From Sphaerisporangium corydalis (GTDB taxonomy: Bacteria; Actinomycetota; Actinomycetes; Streptosporangiales; Streptosporangiaceae), in contig NZ_JANZYP010000026.1 of the NCBI RefSeq assembly GCF_025506355.1, forward strand, positions 20,109 through 84,108: a stretch of DNA of 64,000 nucleotides, given 5' to 3'. The notes under the pieces are model-generated. The model was not told the origin of the DNA, did not search any database, and was given only the letters and a program-made list of their open reading frames with translations. The translations under genes and the position numbers were made by a program. Positions 1 to 9,548 of the stretch are shown piece by piece. Positions within the stretch are counted from its first letter, which is position 1. Every line of letters begins with the position of its first letter.

Positions 1-11
1 CCGGGGTAGGT

Positions 12-725
12 TTACCGCCCCGCCGGGGTTAACCCACCCCCGGGGCACCGGGGGGGGGCGGGGGGGTGCGCGCCCACGGCCACCAGATACGCCCGCACGG
101 CGCCCTGCCCCCGTCCGTGGGCCAGCAGAGCGCGCAGCACGCTGCGGCCGAGTCCCCTGCGCCGCGCGGCGGGCATGGTGGCCATGCAGTAGATCCCCAG
201 CGTGCCGTCCTGGAGCACCGAACGGCCCACGGCCACCGGCCGCCCGTCCTCCGCCACGGCCGCGTAGGCCGAGGGCGCCCCGCGGACGATCCGCGCGGCG
301 GCGGCCCGGCCCCCGTCGCCGAACCGCCCGTCCACCGCCCACCACGCGTCCAGCCACGCCTCCGAGGGCATATCGGACACCTCCACCTCGTGGGCGGCGG
401 GCCGGGGCTCCTCCTCTAGCGAGGCGACCATGTAGGCGGTCTCGTCCACCACGCGGTAGCCGCGCGCGGCCAGCGTCTCGTCCAGGCCCGGCGCAGCGCG
501 CGGGCCCATGGAGAACACGCACGGCAGCCCCCGCCCGGCGTAGAACCCCTCGGCGGCCTCGATCGCCTTGTGAACATCGTCCGGTTCCGCCCAGGGAAGG
601 ACGGAGTTGGCGCGCTTGGTCACTCCGTCCGCGAAGCGCAGGACCCAGCCGCCGAGCGCCTCCTGGTACGGCGCCGGCCACGCCCGGTGGACAAGATCGT
701 CGAAATCAAGATTCTCCCCGCTCAC
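12..725 (-). CDS. GNAT family N-acetyltransferase, C-terminus corrupted
   Basis: Predicted cytosolic acetyl-CoA-dependent N-acetyltransferase of the GNAT fold; the acceptor is unknown. The 237-residue frame has a poorly conserved N-terminal half and a GNAT core near residues 150-205, including the acetyl-CoA loop ARRRGLGRSVLRALLAHG. The tail does not fit the family. Where GNATs read roughly DNAPALRLYERAGF, this frame reads Pro/Gly/Cys-rich residues of about the same length, then TPAGR and a TAA where RYTYR is usual. This corresponds to bases 1-65, so I suspect base-calling errors. The start is GTG with TAGTCT seven bases upstream, suggesting a leaderless message divergent from yaaA. Confidence 0.75.
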   Translation of the reverse strand: MSGENLDFDDLVHRAWPAPYQEALGGWVLRFADGVTKRANSVLPWAEPDDVHKAIEAAEGFYAGRGLPCVFSMGPRAAPGLDETLAARGYRVVDETAYMVASLEEEPRPAAHEVEVSDMPSEAWLDAWWAVDGRFGDGGRAAAARIVRGAPSAYAAVAEDGRPVAVGRSVLQDGTLGIYCMATMPAARRRGLGRSVLRALLAHGRGQGAVRAYLVAVGAHPPAPPRCPGGGLTPAGR

Positions 726-732
726 GCCGCGC

Positions 733-780
733 AGACTAGCCGATCCGGCGCACCCGGCTGACCTGCGGGGAGGCTAGGAT
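733..780. promoter_or_regulatory. Back-to-back leaderless-type -10 elements
   Basis: On the minus strand TAGTCT (738-733) lies 7 nt before the GTG of the acetyltransferase. On the plus strand TAGGAT (775-780) lies 8 nt before the GTG at 789 of yaaA. TANNNT at this distance from a start codon is the known signature of leaderless transcripts in actinobacteria. No convincing -35 is visible for either. Confidence 0.5.
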
Positions 781-788
781 CGGTGGCC

Positions 789-1553
789 GTGCTGATCCTG
801 CTGCCGCCGTCCGAGGGCAAGGCCGCCAAGGCCGCCGGGCCCGCCCTGGAACTCGGCGCGCTGAGCTTCCCCGCCCTGACCTCCGCGCGGGAGAAGACCC
901 TCGACGCCCTCGAGGCGCTGCTCCGCGGGCCGGACGAGGCGGCACTGGCCGTGCTGGGCCTGACGCCCGGCCAGGCCGGCGAGCTCGGCACCGACCGCCG
1001 GCTGCGCACCGCCCCCGTCCTGCCGGCGGCGCGGCTCTACACCGGCGTCCTGTACGACAATCTCGGCCTGGCGACCATGGACAGGGCCGCGCGCCGCCGG
1101 GCGGATCGCTCGGTGATCGTGTTCTCGGGGCTGTGGGGCGCCCTGCGGCTCTCCGACCGCGTTCCGCCCTACCGGTTGTCCATGGGGGTGCGCCTGCCGC
1201 CCCTGGGGGGCCTGGCGGCCCACTGGCGCCCTCACCTGGCCGAGGTCCTGGACCCTCAGCGGGGGATGGTGGTCGATCTGCGGTCCTCGACGTACGCCCA
1301 GGCGTGGCGGCCGGGCTCGCGGGCCACGACGGTACGGGTGCTGCGGGAGGCCGCCGGGGTGCGCACGGTCGTCAGCCACATGGCCAAGGCCACCCGGGGC
1401 GCCGTCGCCCGCTCGCTCGTGGAGTCCGGCTCGGCCCCCCGGACCCCACGCGATCTCGCCGACCTGCTGTCCGGTCTCGGCCACCTCACCGAGCTCGGCC
1501 CCCCGCCCCGCGCGGGCGGCCCCTGGACGCTGGACGTCGTTATCCGCTCGTGA
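789..1553 (+). CDS. yaaA: YaaA family peroxide-stress protein
   Basis: Member of the YaaA/DUF328 family, whose E. coli member lowers free intracellular iron during peroxide stress; it is cytosolic. The signature LLPPSEGK lies at the N-terminus, and FSGLWGALRLSD followed by PYRLSMG lies mid-protein. The C-terminal MAKATRGAVARSL fits the family helix. At 254 residues it is of normal length. I prefer GTG at 789 over GTG at 783 because it gives the family-typical MLILLPPSEGK and fits a leaderless message from TAGGAT at 775-780. The 3' end overlaps the convergent gene by 14 bp. Confidence 0.85.
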   Translation: MLILLPPSEGKAAKAAGPALELGALSFPALTSAREKTLDALEALLRGPDEAALAVLGLTPGQAGELGTDRRLRTAPVLPAARLYTGVLYDNLGLATMDRAARRRADRSVIVFSGLWGALRLSDRVPPYRLSMGVRLPPLGGLAAHWRPHLAEVLDPQRGMVVDLRSSTYAQAWRPGSRATTVRVLREAAGVRTVVSHMAKATRGAVARSLVESGSAPRTPRDLADLLSGLGHLTELGPPPRAGGPWTLDVVIRS

Positions 1554-2514
1554 TCACATTCAGCCGCGAGCAGGCCTTGGTGAACTCCCTCGCCGGATCG
1601 CCCAGGTGCGACCACGGCAGGGCGCTGAACCTGCCGTCGGTGCGCGACAGGTGGCCTCTGGCCGGGCGGCGCATGTCCGCCAGGTAGAACGCCGCGCCGA
1701 ACGCGTTGTGCGCCTCGACCGCTCGCGGGTGGGGCCGCGCGCCTCGGGCCTCGTGCCACTGCCCGGCCGCCGCGGTGATCTCCCGCTGCACCTCGTAGGA
1801 GATCCAGGCGCGTGACCGTCCCGACCGCTCGCCCTCGACGTGCTCAAAGTAGGCGAGAGGGAGCAGCGCGGCCATGGGGTCGCCTGCGGGGGCCTGCCGG
1901 GCGGCGGTGCGGGCGAAGTCGAACATCTCCTGGCTCGTGCCGCCCCAGCCGGGCGACAGCGTGATCAGCCGGGCGACGCCGGAGGCGAACAGCGTGCGGT
2001 GGCGCCGCCAGGACTCCGCCCAGATGGAGTCCTTCTCCTCCCTCGGCCGGTCCATGCCCAGGGCCAGCCAGAGCAGGGACGCCCAGGGCGCCGGGTCGGC
2101 GGGCATGAGCTGGGCGGCCGTGAGCAACGGGCCGCGCGCGGCCTCCATCGCCCGGTGGAACACGCGCGTGCGGTCGGCCTGCACGGCCCGCGCGCGCACG
2201 TCGGGTTTGATCTCCCATGCCTCCTCGACGCGGGTGCGGCCGAGCCACAGCCACAGATCGGGGTTGACCCGATCGCGCGAGATGAGGGCCTCGATGCCGT
2301 CCGTGAGACCCACGGCGGCCCTGGACAACGCCTCGACCCGCAACGCGCGCACCTCGGGATCGCCCCGGGACGCGACGAGCGCGGGAATGGCGGGTTCGAG
2401 ATAACCACGTCCCAGAGCGTCCACCGCATGGTCCAGCACGGTGTCCGCCCACGGACGGCTTGCGATCAGTCGTGGCCCCCGAGCACGCGCCCGATCCACT
2501 TCGATCACACCCAT
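1540..2514 (-). CDS. DUF4034-like conserved protein
   Basis: Unknown function, 324 residues, no signal peptide or membrane segment. The order of motifs (WLWLGRTRVEEAWEI, then a helical stretch, then GTSQEMFDFARTAA, then HPRAVEAHNAFGAAFYLAD and ending SHLGDPAREF) resembles the actinobacterial DUF4034-type family, which looks like degenerate TPR repeats. That assignment is from memory of the family. The ATG start has TAGGCT (2528-2523) 8 nt upstream, so it may be leaderless. It runs convergently into yaaA with a 14-bp overlap. Confidence 0.7.
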   Translation of the reverse strand: MGVIEVDRARARGPRLIASRPWADTVLDHAVDALGRGYLEPAIPALVASRGDPEVRALRVEALSRAAVGLTDGIEALISRDRVNPDLWLWLGRTRVEEAWEIKPDVRARAVQADRTRVFHRAMEAARGPLLTAAQLMPADPAPWASLLWLALGMDRPREEKDSIWAESWRRHRTLFASGVARLITLSPGWGGTSQEMFDFARTAARQAPAGDPMAALLPLAYFEHVEGERSGRSRAWISYEVQREITAAAGQWHEARGARPHPRAVEAHNAFGAAFYLADMRRPARGHLSRTDGRFSALPWSHLGDPAREFTKACSRLNVITSG

Positions 2515-2612
2515 GGCGGGTGAGCCTAGAAGCCGTCAAGACTCCTGCCGCTACCGGGCCGTTACGGCTGCGTTAACGACGATCTCAGGCGGTACCCCGC
2601 CGGGCATGGCGA

Positions 2613-2639
2613 GGCCCCCGCCCGGTGGGGGCGGGGGCC
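2613..2639 (-). terminator. GC-rich hairpin after the sigma factor gene
   Basis: Perfect 11-bp inverted repeat GGCCCCCGCCC / GGGCGGGGGCC with a 5-nt loop, 8 nt beyond the sigma gene stop codon. There is no T-run, as usual in actinomycetes. Confidence 0.7.
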
Positions 2640-2647
2640 GGCCGTCA

Positions 2648-4363
2648 TCAGTCGAGGTAGTCGCGCAGGACCTGGGACCGCGACGGGTGGCGAAGCTTCG
2701 ACATGGTCTTGGACTCGATCTGCCGGATGCGCTCCCGCGTCACCCCGTAGACCTTGCCGATCTCGTCGAGCGTCTTCGGCTGGCCGTCGGTGAGGCCGAA
2801 CCGCATGGACACCACGCCCGCCTCGCGCTCCGACAGCGTGTCGAGCACGGAGTGGAGCTGCTCCTGGAGCAGGGTGAAGCTGACCGCGTCGGCCGGGACG
2901 ATGGCCTCGGAGTCCTCGATCAGGTCGCCGAACTCGCTGTCACCCTCCTCGCCGAGGGGGGTGTGCAGGGAGATGGGCTCCCGGCCGTACTTCTGGACCT
3001 CGACGACCTTCTCGGGGGTCATGTCGAGCTCGCGCGCCAGCTCCTCGGGAGTCGGCTCGCGACCGAGATCCTGCAGCATCTGCCGCTGGACCCGGGCCAG
3101 CTTGTTGATCACTTCGACCATGTGGACCGGGATGCGGATGGTCCGCGCCTGGTCCGCCATGGCGCGGGTGATCGCCTGGCGGATCCACCACGTGGCGTAG
3201 GTGGAGAACTTGTAACCCTTGGTGTAGTCGAACTTCTCGACCGCGCGGATCAGGCCCAGGTTGCCCTCCTGGATCAGGTCCAGGAAGAGCATGCCGCGGC
3301 CGGTGTAGCGCTTGGCCAGCGAGACCACCAGGCGGAGGTTGGCCTCCAGCAGGTGGTTCTTGGCGCGGCGGCCGTCCTCGGCGATCCACTCGAGCTCGGC
3401 GCGCACGTCGACAGGGAGCCGCTCCCCGTCGTTGGCGAGCTGCTCCTCGGCGAACAGGCCCGCCTCGATGCGCTTGGCCAGCTCGACCTCCTGCTCGGCG
3501 TTGAGCAGCGGGACCTTGCCGATCTGCTTGAGGTAGTCCTTGACCGGGTCGGCGGTGGCACCGGCGGCGGCGACCTGCGCCACGGGCGCGTCGTCGTCGT
3601 CGTCGGAGAGGATCAGGACCTCGTCGTCGCTCTTGTCCTCGACGCCGGGCTTGGGCTCCTCCTCGACCTCGGCCTCGGGCTCCACCTCGACCTCGGGCTC
3701 GGCCTCGACGGCCTCCACCTCGACCTCGGGCTCCGCCTCGGCCTCGACGTCGATGTCGATGTCGATGTCCTCGAGTTCGAGGTCACCCTCGATATCGAGC
3801 TCCTCGTCATCATCGGAGGCGGCCTTGGGCTTGGTTTCGATCTTTGGCGATGGCGACGCGGGCACGGCGACCTCCGGCTTGGCCTTCTTGGCGAGGGCGG
3901 CAGGGGTTGCGACCTTGGCGGGAGCGCCAGGGGCTGGGACGGCCTTCTTCGCCGGCGCGGCCTTCTTGGCCACGGGCTTCTTGGCTACCGGCTTGTCGCC
4001 GGACGCCACGGCCTCGCCCCCGGCACCGCTCACCACGGCCGTGACGGTATCGGGCTGCTCCTTGGCCGCCGCGGTGGCGGTCTTGGTCTTCTTGACGGGG
4101 GCGGCGGTGCGACGCTTGGCCGGGCCACGAGATTTCTTGGGCGCCGCCGAGTCCGCGGCGGTCACCACGACGGTCACACCCTCCTTGCTGAGGTTCCGCA
4201 GGAACCCAGCGGCGTGCGACATCGGGATGTCCGCCTCCTCGAAGGCCTTGCGGACATCCTCAGACTCGAGGAAACCCTGCGAGCGCCCACGCTCGATGAG
4301 CCGCTGAATGACGGGCTCGTTCAGCTCAGACGGCTTCGAGCGAGTCGAACTTGCAGGCGACAC
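2648..4363 (-). CDS. rpoD: Principal RNA polymerase sigma factor (RpoD/HrdB/SigA)
   Basis: Primary group 1 sigma-70, which directs RNA polymerase to housekeeping promoters. Region 1.1-like sequence occupies about residues 10-70. A Lys/Ala/Pro-rich basic segment (about 75-180) follows, then a Glu/Asp-rich acidic segment (about 183-262), then region 1.2 ([16 protein letters not shown]). Region 2 has [19 protein letters not shown] and [16 protein letters not shown], region 3 follows, and region 4 ends [20 protein letters not shown]. The start is GTG at 4363, giving 571 residues, with GAGAGG just upstream; this removes a 44-residue N-terminal extension that is not family-like. Upstream lies the phosphatase gene in the same direction, with a 237-bp gap. 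Confidence 0.96.
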   Translation of the reverse strand: MSPASSTRSKPSELNEPVIQRLIERGRSQGFLESEDVRKAFEEADIPMSHAAGFLRNLSKEGVTVVVTAADSAAPKKSRGPAKRRTAAPVKKTKTATAAAKEQPDTVTAVVSGAGGEAVASGDKPVAKKPVAKKAAPAKKAVPAPGAPAKVATPAALAKKAKPEVAVPASPSPKIETKPKAASDDDEELDIEGDLELEDIDIDIDVEAEAEPEVEVEAVEAEPEVEVEPEAEVEEEPKPGVEDKSDDEVLILSDDDDDAPVAQVAAAGATADPVKDYLKQIGKVPLLNAEQEVELAKRIEAGLFAEEQLANDGERLPVDVRAELEWIAEDGRRAKNHLLEANLRLVVSLAKRYTGRGMLFLDLIQEGNLGLIRAVEKFDYTKGYKFSTYATWWIRQAITRAMADQARTIRIPVHMVEVINKLARVQRQMLQDLGREPTPEELARELDMTPEKVVEVQKYGREPISLHTPLGEEGDSEFGDLIEDSEAIVPADAVSFTLLQEQLHSVLDTLSEREAGVVSMRFGLTDGQPKTLDEIGKVYGVTRERIRQIESKTMSKLRHPSRSQVLRDYLD

Positions 4364-4600
4364 GAACACCTCTCGAACGAACGCGTGGTGAGAATGGACC
4401 CAGGTGCCCGCTAGGGGCGCTTGCTTCTTTTCGGTGGTGGGCCGTGCGAACCGCGATGGACCTGCCCAGCATTCTGGCACGACCCCGCCGTCCATACGGC
4501 CGCCTCACGGCGGTTGCCCTCCACCCTAGGCCGACCTGAACAGTAGTGCGTACGGAAGCGGGTCACCGATACCCGAAAGCAACCCTTATGACTGTTTCAT

Positions 4601-6700
4601 TCAGTCACTCTTTGTGGCGGCCGGGACGTGGACGGCGAGCACCGTGACGTCATCGTCCTGCTCATACCCTGCCAACATCCGATCGACAAGGAAGTCCAGC
4701 AACATATGCGGATTTCCGAGGACTTCAGGGGGTGCCTCGCCGACGACAGAACAAAGTTCCGCCAGCCCGGCGTCCAGGCCGCGCTTGCGGTTCTCCACCA
4801 GACCGTCCGAATACAGGACGGCGGTGTGGCCCGGCGGGACGCAGAACCGGAACTGCTTGCGGATCGTCGGCCAGCCGAGCGGCGTGCCGGGCTCGCCCTC
4901 CGACAGCACGCCCGTGCCCTGCGGCGACACCAGCAGGGGCGGGGGGTGGCCGGCCAGCGCGAGGGTGCCCTCGCCGGTGCCGGGCTCGACGACCATGTAG
5001 GCCAGGGTCGTGACCTGCTCCTCGTCCTCGGTGGCGTCGAAGACGCGGTCCAGGCCCGTGAGCACGGCCGCGGGCGGCGGGTTGGTCAGGGCCAGCGCGC
5101 GCATGGCGTTGCGGATGCGGCCCATGCCCGCCGCGGCCTTGACTCCCTTGCCCATGACGTCGCCGACGACGGCCGCCACCCGGGCGTCCTGCAGGACGAA
5201 CGCGTCGTACCAGTCGCCGCCGACCTGGACGTGGCGGCTGCCCGAGCGGAAGCGCTGGGCGAGCACCAGGCCCGGGATCACCGGCAGCCGGTCGGGCAGC
5301 AGGCTGCGCTGGAGCGTCTCGGCCGTGCGGTGCTCACGCTCGAACAACGTCGCGCGCTCCACCGCCAGCGCGCACTGCCCGGCCAGGGCCTCCAGGAAGA
5401 CCCCGTCCTCCTGCGAGATCTTCTGCGGGCGGGTGAAGGCGAACCGCAGCGCGCCGAGCGCGCGCCCGGCGGCCAGCAGCGGGAGCCCGACCCAGGCCCG
5501 CTCGTCGCTGTGGGACAGGAAGCCCGAGATCACCGCCTCGTCGCCGCCCGCCTCCATGAGCTGGGCGCGCAGGCTGTCGGGCGACTCGGCGAACACCGGC
5601 CTGCGGCTGTTGACCGCCATTGTCATGACGCTGGACTGCGAGAGCGGGATCTCCTCGCCGGCCGCTCCTGGCACGTCGGGCACCGAGCCGCTGTTGGTCA
5701 GCTTCAGCGCGGCGCGGTCGGTGTCCAGCAGGGCCACGGCCGACCTGTCGGCGGCCAGGGCGGTGCGGCCGACGTCGATGATGACCTGGACGACCTGCTC
5801 AACGGTGAGGGCCTCGGCGAGCATGGCGGTGGCGCCCTGGAGGCGGGCGGTGCGCAGGGCGGCGGCGCCGAGCTGGTCGGTCAGGCGCCCGCGCATCTCC
5901 TCGGCCTCGCGCTGCGGGGTGACGTCGCTGTTGGCGCCGACCCACTCGACGACCCGCCCGTGGCGGATGATCGGAACGGCGCGCACCTCGAAATGGCGGT
6001 AACCGCTTGCCCGGGTGCGCACCCGGTAGCTCCACTCGAACAGGGTGCGGCCGCGGAGCGCGTCGCGCCAGGCCTCGTCGGCGGCCGGGCGGTCGTCGGG
6101 GTGCACGGCCTCCAGCCAGCCGTAGGCGAGGTACTCCTCGAGGCTCTGGCCGGTGATGGCGCGCCACTGCGGGGCGTCCTCGATCACCGCGCCGGTGGGC
6201 GAGGTGATCCAGACGAGCTGCTGCTGCGACTCGACCAGCGAGCGGTAACGCTCCTCGCTGCGGCGCAGCTCCTCTTCGGTGACCTGGCGCTCGGTGACGT
6301 CGACGCCGAACATCGCGACCCCGGCGACCGACCCCTTGTCGCCGTGGATCGGGTAGAACGACAGGCTCCAGTGCCGCAGCTCGCCCGTGGTCGACATGCT
6401 GCGGTAGCGCTGGTCGCCGTTGGCGACCGCGCGGTGTTCCTCGACGACCCTGCGCAGCGCGGCGTCGATCAGCGCGGACAGGTCGGCGGCGAGGATCTCC
6501 GACGCCGTGTGGTCGACGTGCTCGTCGGCCGCGACCCCGCTGACGTCGGCGAAGATCTGGTTGACCCGCCGGAACCTCCCGGCCGTGTCGAAGAACGCGA
6601 AGGCGAAGGGCGCCTCGGCGAGCAGGCCCTGGAACAGGGCGGGGTCTGAGATGTCCACACCCGACTCCCGGGGACGGGGCACGGAGGTTTCGGCGCTCAT
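4601..6700 (-). CDS. PAS-PAS-GAF-SpoIIE type PP2C serine phosphatase
   Basis: Predicted sensor phosphatase of the RsbU/SpoIIE class, which dephosphorylates anti-anti-sigma factors in partner-switching pathways; it is soluble. Residues about 15-130 and 140-260 are PAS domains (second marked SEERYRSLVESQQQLVWITS). Residues about 285-455 form a GAF domain, and from about 470 the PP2C domain shows VGGDWYDAF, VVGDVMGKG, LALAGHPPPLL and YSDGLVENR. The metal-binding Asp residues are present. The start is ATG at 6700 with GGAGGTG six bases upstream, giving 699 residues. No anti-sigma or anti-anti-sigma gene lies next to it, so its target is unknown. Confidence 0.92.
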   Translation of the reverse strand: MSAETSVPRPRESGVDISDPALFQGLLAEAPFAFAFFDTAGRFRRVNQIFADVSGVAADEHVDHTASEILAADLSALIDAALRRVVEEHRAVANGDQRYRSMSTTGELRHWSLSFYPIHGDKGSVAGVAMFGVDVTERQVTEEELRRSEERYRSLVESQQQLVWITSPTGAVIEDAPQWRAITGQSLEEYLAYGWLEAVHPDDRPAADEAWRDALRGRTLFEWSYRVRTRASGYRHFEVRAVPIIRHGRVVEWVGANSDVTPQREAEEMRGRLTDQLGAAALRTARLQGATAMLAEALTVEQVVQVIIDVGRTALAADRSAVALLDTDRAALKLTNSGSVPDVPGAAGEEIPLSQSSVMTMAVNSRRPVFAESPDSLRAQLMEAGGDEAVISGFLSHSDERAWVGLPLLAAGRALGALRFAFTRPQKISQEDGVFLEALAGQCALAVERATLFEREHRTAETLQRSLLPDRLPVIPGLVLAQRFRSGSRHVQVGGDWYDAFVLQDARVAAVVGDVMGKGVKAAAGMGRIRNAMRALALTNPPPAAVLTGLDRVFDATEDEEQVTTLAYMVVEPGTGEGTLALAGHPPPLLVSPQGTGVLSEGEPGTPLGWPTIRKQFRFCVPPGHTAVLYSDGLVENRKRGLDAGLAELCSVVGEAPPEVLGNPHMLLDFLVDRMLAGYEQDDDVTVLAVHVPAATKSD

Positions 6701-7168
6701 GGTCGGCACCTCCGTCGCGTGCCAGGGTCTCCCACGAGGCACATCTCCATAACTTTGATTGGTAGCGCGGAACTGCACTACATCATCGGCGATGGGCACA
6801 CGCGGACGGAAGCCCCGGCCGCGATGCGGTCAACGCATCCTGTCAAAAACGCGCCGCGGTACGCAGCAAGATCGACCGACTTTCTCGGCACCCGCCCTAT
6901 GGTCTGCCCCGTCTGCGCCACCTCGGCCAAGCCTTCACCTTCCGCCGTGTCGGACCGGACATCATGCCTCGTGCCAGGGGGCACGGCCCGTCCGGAGCCG
7001 AACGCGCTTGGACCAGCTTCCCACAGGAGAGGCCGCGAGGTGCCGGATGTGCCCCTAACCCTTAGGGGTTGACACCTCCGGGATACAGGATGGAATGGGA
7101 ACGCACGCTCCCCAGCGCACTGGTCCAGGGGAGGATCTCCCTTGGCACACCGGAGGATGGGAACGCTC
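6701..7168. other. 468-bp intergenic region between divergent genes
   Basis: This carries the upstream region of the phosphatase gene (AT-richer near 6750-6800) and, at the other end, a palindrome and promoter-like sequence pointing to the small gene at 7169. I see no convincing gene inside; longer frames here lack actinobacterial codon bias. Confidence 0.5.
7052..7096 (+). promoter_or_regulatory. Palindrome abutting a sigma-A-like promoter
   Basis: Perfect inverted repeat CCCCTAA-CCC-TTAGGGG (7052-7068) directly precedes TTGACA (7069-7074). A -10-like TGGAAT follows at 7091-7096 after 16 bp. The palindrome is placed where a repressor or activator could act on the gene at 7169. Confidence 0.45.
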
Positions 7169-7456
7169 ATGCCTGCTGTAGCAACGCGTTTCACCGGGGG
7201 AACAGCCGACCCGCGCACATCCGGATCATGTGGGGCCCCGTCACGGGCCGCCCACGCACAAGAGCCCGTCAGCGCGAGGCTCTCCGACGAGTTCCTCACG
7301 GTTCCCGTCGCCACCGTCGACCGATGCGTCGAGGACGTACGGGCGTGCGCCGCCCACCTCGGCGTCGACGTCAGCACGGCCGTCGTCGAGCGCATCGCGC
7401 GCGAGCACCTCCTCGCCCGGGTGAACTCCGCCCCGCTCGTGGACCCGCCGGGCTAG
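7169..7456 (+). CDS. Small helical protein, possibly a three-helix-bundle dimerisation domain
   Basis: A 95-residue protein. The last 55 residues form a compact helical unit (TVDRCVEDVRACAAHLG, then STAVVERIAREHLLARV) that resembles small actinobacterial proteins described as three-helical-bundle dimerisation domains; function unknown. The first 40 residues look disordered. ATG at 7169 is chosen because GGAGG (7152-7156) lies 12 nt before it; an upstream ATG at 7157 would have no spacing from that site. No cysteine cluster or membrane segment is seen. Confidence 0.6.
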   Translation: MPAVATRFTGGTADPRTSGSCGAPSRAAHAQEPVSARLSDEFLTVPVATVDRCVEDVRACAAHLGVDVSTAVVERIAREHLLARVNSAPLVDPPG

Positions 7457-7684
7457 CCCTGGTCAGCCAGGCGGCGGGGCCTTCTTCAGGCACGCGCGCG
7501 CGGCTCGGGCCGGCCGTGCGAACGGCCACCGCCCGGCCCCGCGCGCATGCTCCCGCGCGCCCGCGGCGGGAGGGTCTCCCCTGCCGTCTCCGGAGGACAG
7601 GCGTCCGGTCCTCCGGGTAACAGCGGGGTCACCAGGCGGCGTTCCGTGCACCGTTTGGGCCTGGAATGCGAGAAGGTAAGGGGC

Positions 7685-9508
7685 GTGAGCCGCCGACGAC
7701 GACGAGACCCCCGGGGCACCCAGCCGCCGGACGACGTGTTCGCCGAGATGCTCCTGGCGGCCCGCGAGCTGCTCGCCGTGCGCACACCGCTGGACGCCGA
7801 GCTGATGGTCTCCGACATGCTGGGCGCGTGGTGGGGGCACCGCCTGCGGCGGGGCGACGTCGAGGAGTTCCTCGGCGAGGGCCTGGTCGACTACGCCGCC
7901 AAGGCCGGCACGCCCGCCGCGCTCACCCTGCTGATCGCCGTCGCCTACCTCGGCACCGCCAGGCAGGCCGCGAAGGCCGAGGGCGCCGCGCTGGCGCTGA
8001 TGGAGTCCGACGTGGCCCGTCCGCGCTGGGCCGAGCGCGTTGGAGCGGTCAAACCCCGAGGCACCTACGTCTCCAGGGACGCCTACGGCGACCAGGACAC
8101 CGTGATCTGCACCTTCGCCTACCGCGGCGTGCCCGACCCCGCCGCCCGCGCCGGATCGTCCGCCTCCGGGCAGGCCACGGTCGCGGTCCCCGGCCACCGC
8201 TCGGTCGCGGCCGGTCACGAGCGCGCCGCCGCCGCCAAGGCGGCCGACCCGTCCACGGCGGGCACGGCCGGGGCCGGCGCGGGGGTGCCGGGCGGGAGCG
8301 GTCCAGAAGAGGGCGCGCCGGTTCCGGAGGCGGCGGGCGCGGCCGTGGAGCCGTCCCCGGGCCCGCAGGCGCCGAGCGAGGACCCGCACGCCCTGGTGGT
8401 GATCGTCGACTACAACATGCGGGGCATGGCCCGCAACGCCTGGGTCTCCTCCCACGTCGACGAACTGCTGGAGAAGGCCGGGCTTGAGGCGGCGGGCAAC
8501 CCCATGCTGCGCTTCGAGGAGATCGAGCCGAAGCAGGCCAGGGCGCTGCTGGAGTTCGCGATGAAGGCCACCACCGAGTCGCTCGGCCGCAAGTCGCCGA
8601 GGCTCGTCAGCGACAGCTACAGCGCCTACCACGCCTTCGCCAGGGCGCGCATCAAGGCGCTGCCGCCGGGCCGCAAGCGTCCCGCCCCGCTGTTCAGCGA
8701 GGCCCCCTACAGCAGGGACCGCCGGGCGATGCTCGCGGCGGAGTTCCTGGCCTCCGACGCGGCCGAGCACCTGTCCGACCCCTCGGCGGCGTCGCGGTGC
8801 GCCGACCACATCATCGACTACGGCTGCGACCAGGACTTCAACCGCCCGCTCCGGGTCAGCCCGACCAAGTGCGAGACGTTCCTGCTCGACTGGCTGCCGC
8901 GCAAGGTCCTGCTCGGCCCGGCCGAGCAGGACGCCATGCCCCACGTCATGCTGTCGTGGGTGCGCTTCGCCGCCCCGAAGACCGGCCTGCCCGAGGAGGG
9001 GCTGCGGGCTACGCTCGACGCGGTCTGGGAGGCCACGGGACGGTTCACCGAGGCCTACCGCGACCCGACGACGTTCGGGCTGGACCGCTCCCTGGTGGAG
9101 CGCCTGCTGCCCGACGGCGACCTGTCGGCCCTGGCCCGCCGGGCCTTCGCGTTCCCGTTCCTCGAGGGCACGCACGGCGACATCGACCTGGAGGCGCTCC
9201 ACCCCGCCGAGGACGCCGACCGCCGCATCCTGCTGGAGATCGACCACGCCGCCGAGCGCGACCGGCCCGACTTCGCCGAGCACCTCGCCTGGCACGAGGA
9301 GATCGCCAAGCGGCTGTGGGACGGCGACCCCGAGCAGCTCTGGGAGGCGGCGCAGCGCCTGCTCGACCTCGGTCACGAGCGCCACGACGTGCTGCACGTG
9401 CTGATGGAGATCGCGGAGCGCATCGGCGACCATCCCGACGAACTGGCCGCCGCCCTCGACGACATCGCCGACATCCCGGACGAACCCCTCGAGGATCCGC
9501 CGGGCTGA
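7685..9508 (+). CDS. Conserved actinobacterial protein of unknown function
   Basis: A 607-residue soluble protein that I do not recognise. It starts with an Arg-rich tail, then a helical region with DAELMVSDMLGAWWGHRLRRGD. A low-complexity Ala/Gly/Pro linker spans about residues 160-235. The C-terminal two thirds begin DPHALVVIVDYNMRGMARNAW and continue as helical, charged sequence ending in an acidic tail. No catalytic motif is evident. The GTG at 7685 is preferred because GAGAAGG lies 8 nt upstream; a 46-residue longer frame exists but is Pro/Gly-rich noise. It is convergent with the peptide transporter operon. Confidence 0.75.
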   Translation: MSRRRRRDPRGTQPPDDVFAEMLLAARELLAVRTPLDAELMVSDMLGAWWGHRLRRGDVEEFLGEGLVDYAAKAGTPAALTLLIAVAYLGTARQAAKAEGAALALMESDVARPRWAERVGAVKPRGTYVSRDAYGDQDTVICTFAYRGVPDPAARAGSSASGQATVAVPGHRSVAAGHERAAAAKAADPSTAGTAGAGAGVPGGSGPEEGAPVPEAAGAAVEPSPGPQAPSEDPHALVVIVDYNMRGMARNAWVSSHVDELLEKAGLEAAGNPMLRFEEIEPKQARALLEFAMKATTESLGRKSPRLVSDSYSAYHAFARARIKALPPGRKRPAPLFSEAPYSRDRRAMLAAEFLASDAAEHLSDPSAASRCADHIIDYGCDQDFNRPLRVSPTKCETFLLDWLPRKVLLGPAEQDAMPHVMLSWVRFAAPKTGLPEEGLRATLDAVWEATGRFTEAYRDPTTFGLDRSLVERLLPDGDLSALARRAFAFPFLEGTHGDIDLEALHPAEDADRRILLEIDHAAERDRPDFAEHLAWHEEIAKRLWDGDPEQLWEAAQRLLDLGHERHDVLHVLMEIAERIGDHPDELAAALDDIADIPDEPLEDPPG

Positions 9509-9548
9509 CGCCGCCGGGCGGACACACGGCGGCCCACGGACGAGCCCT

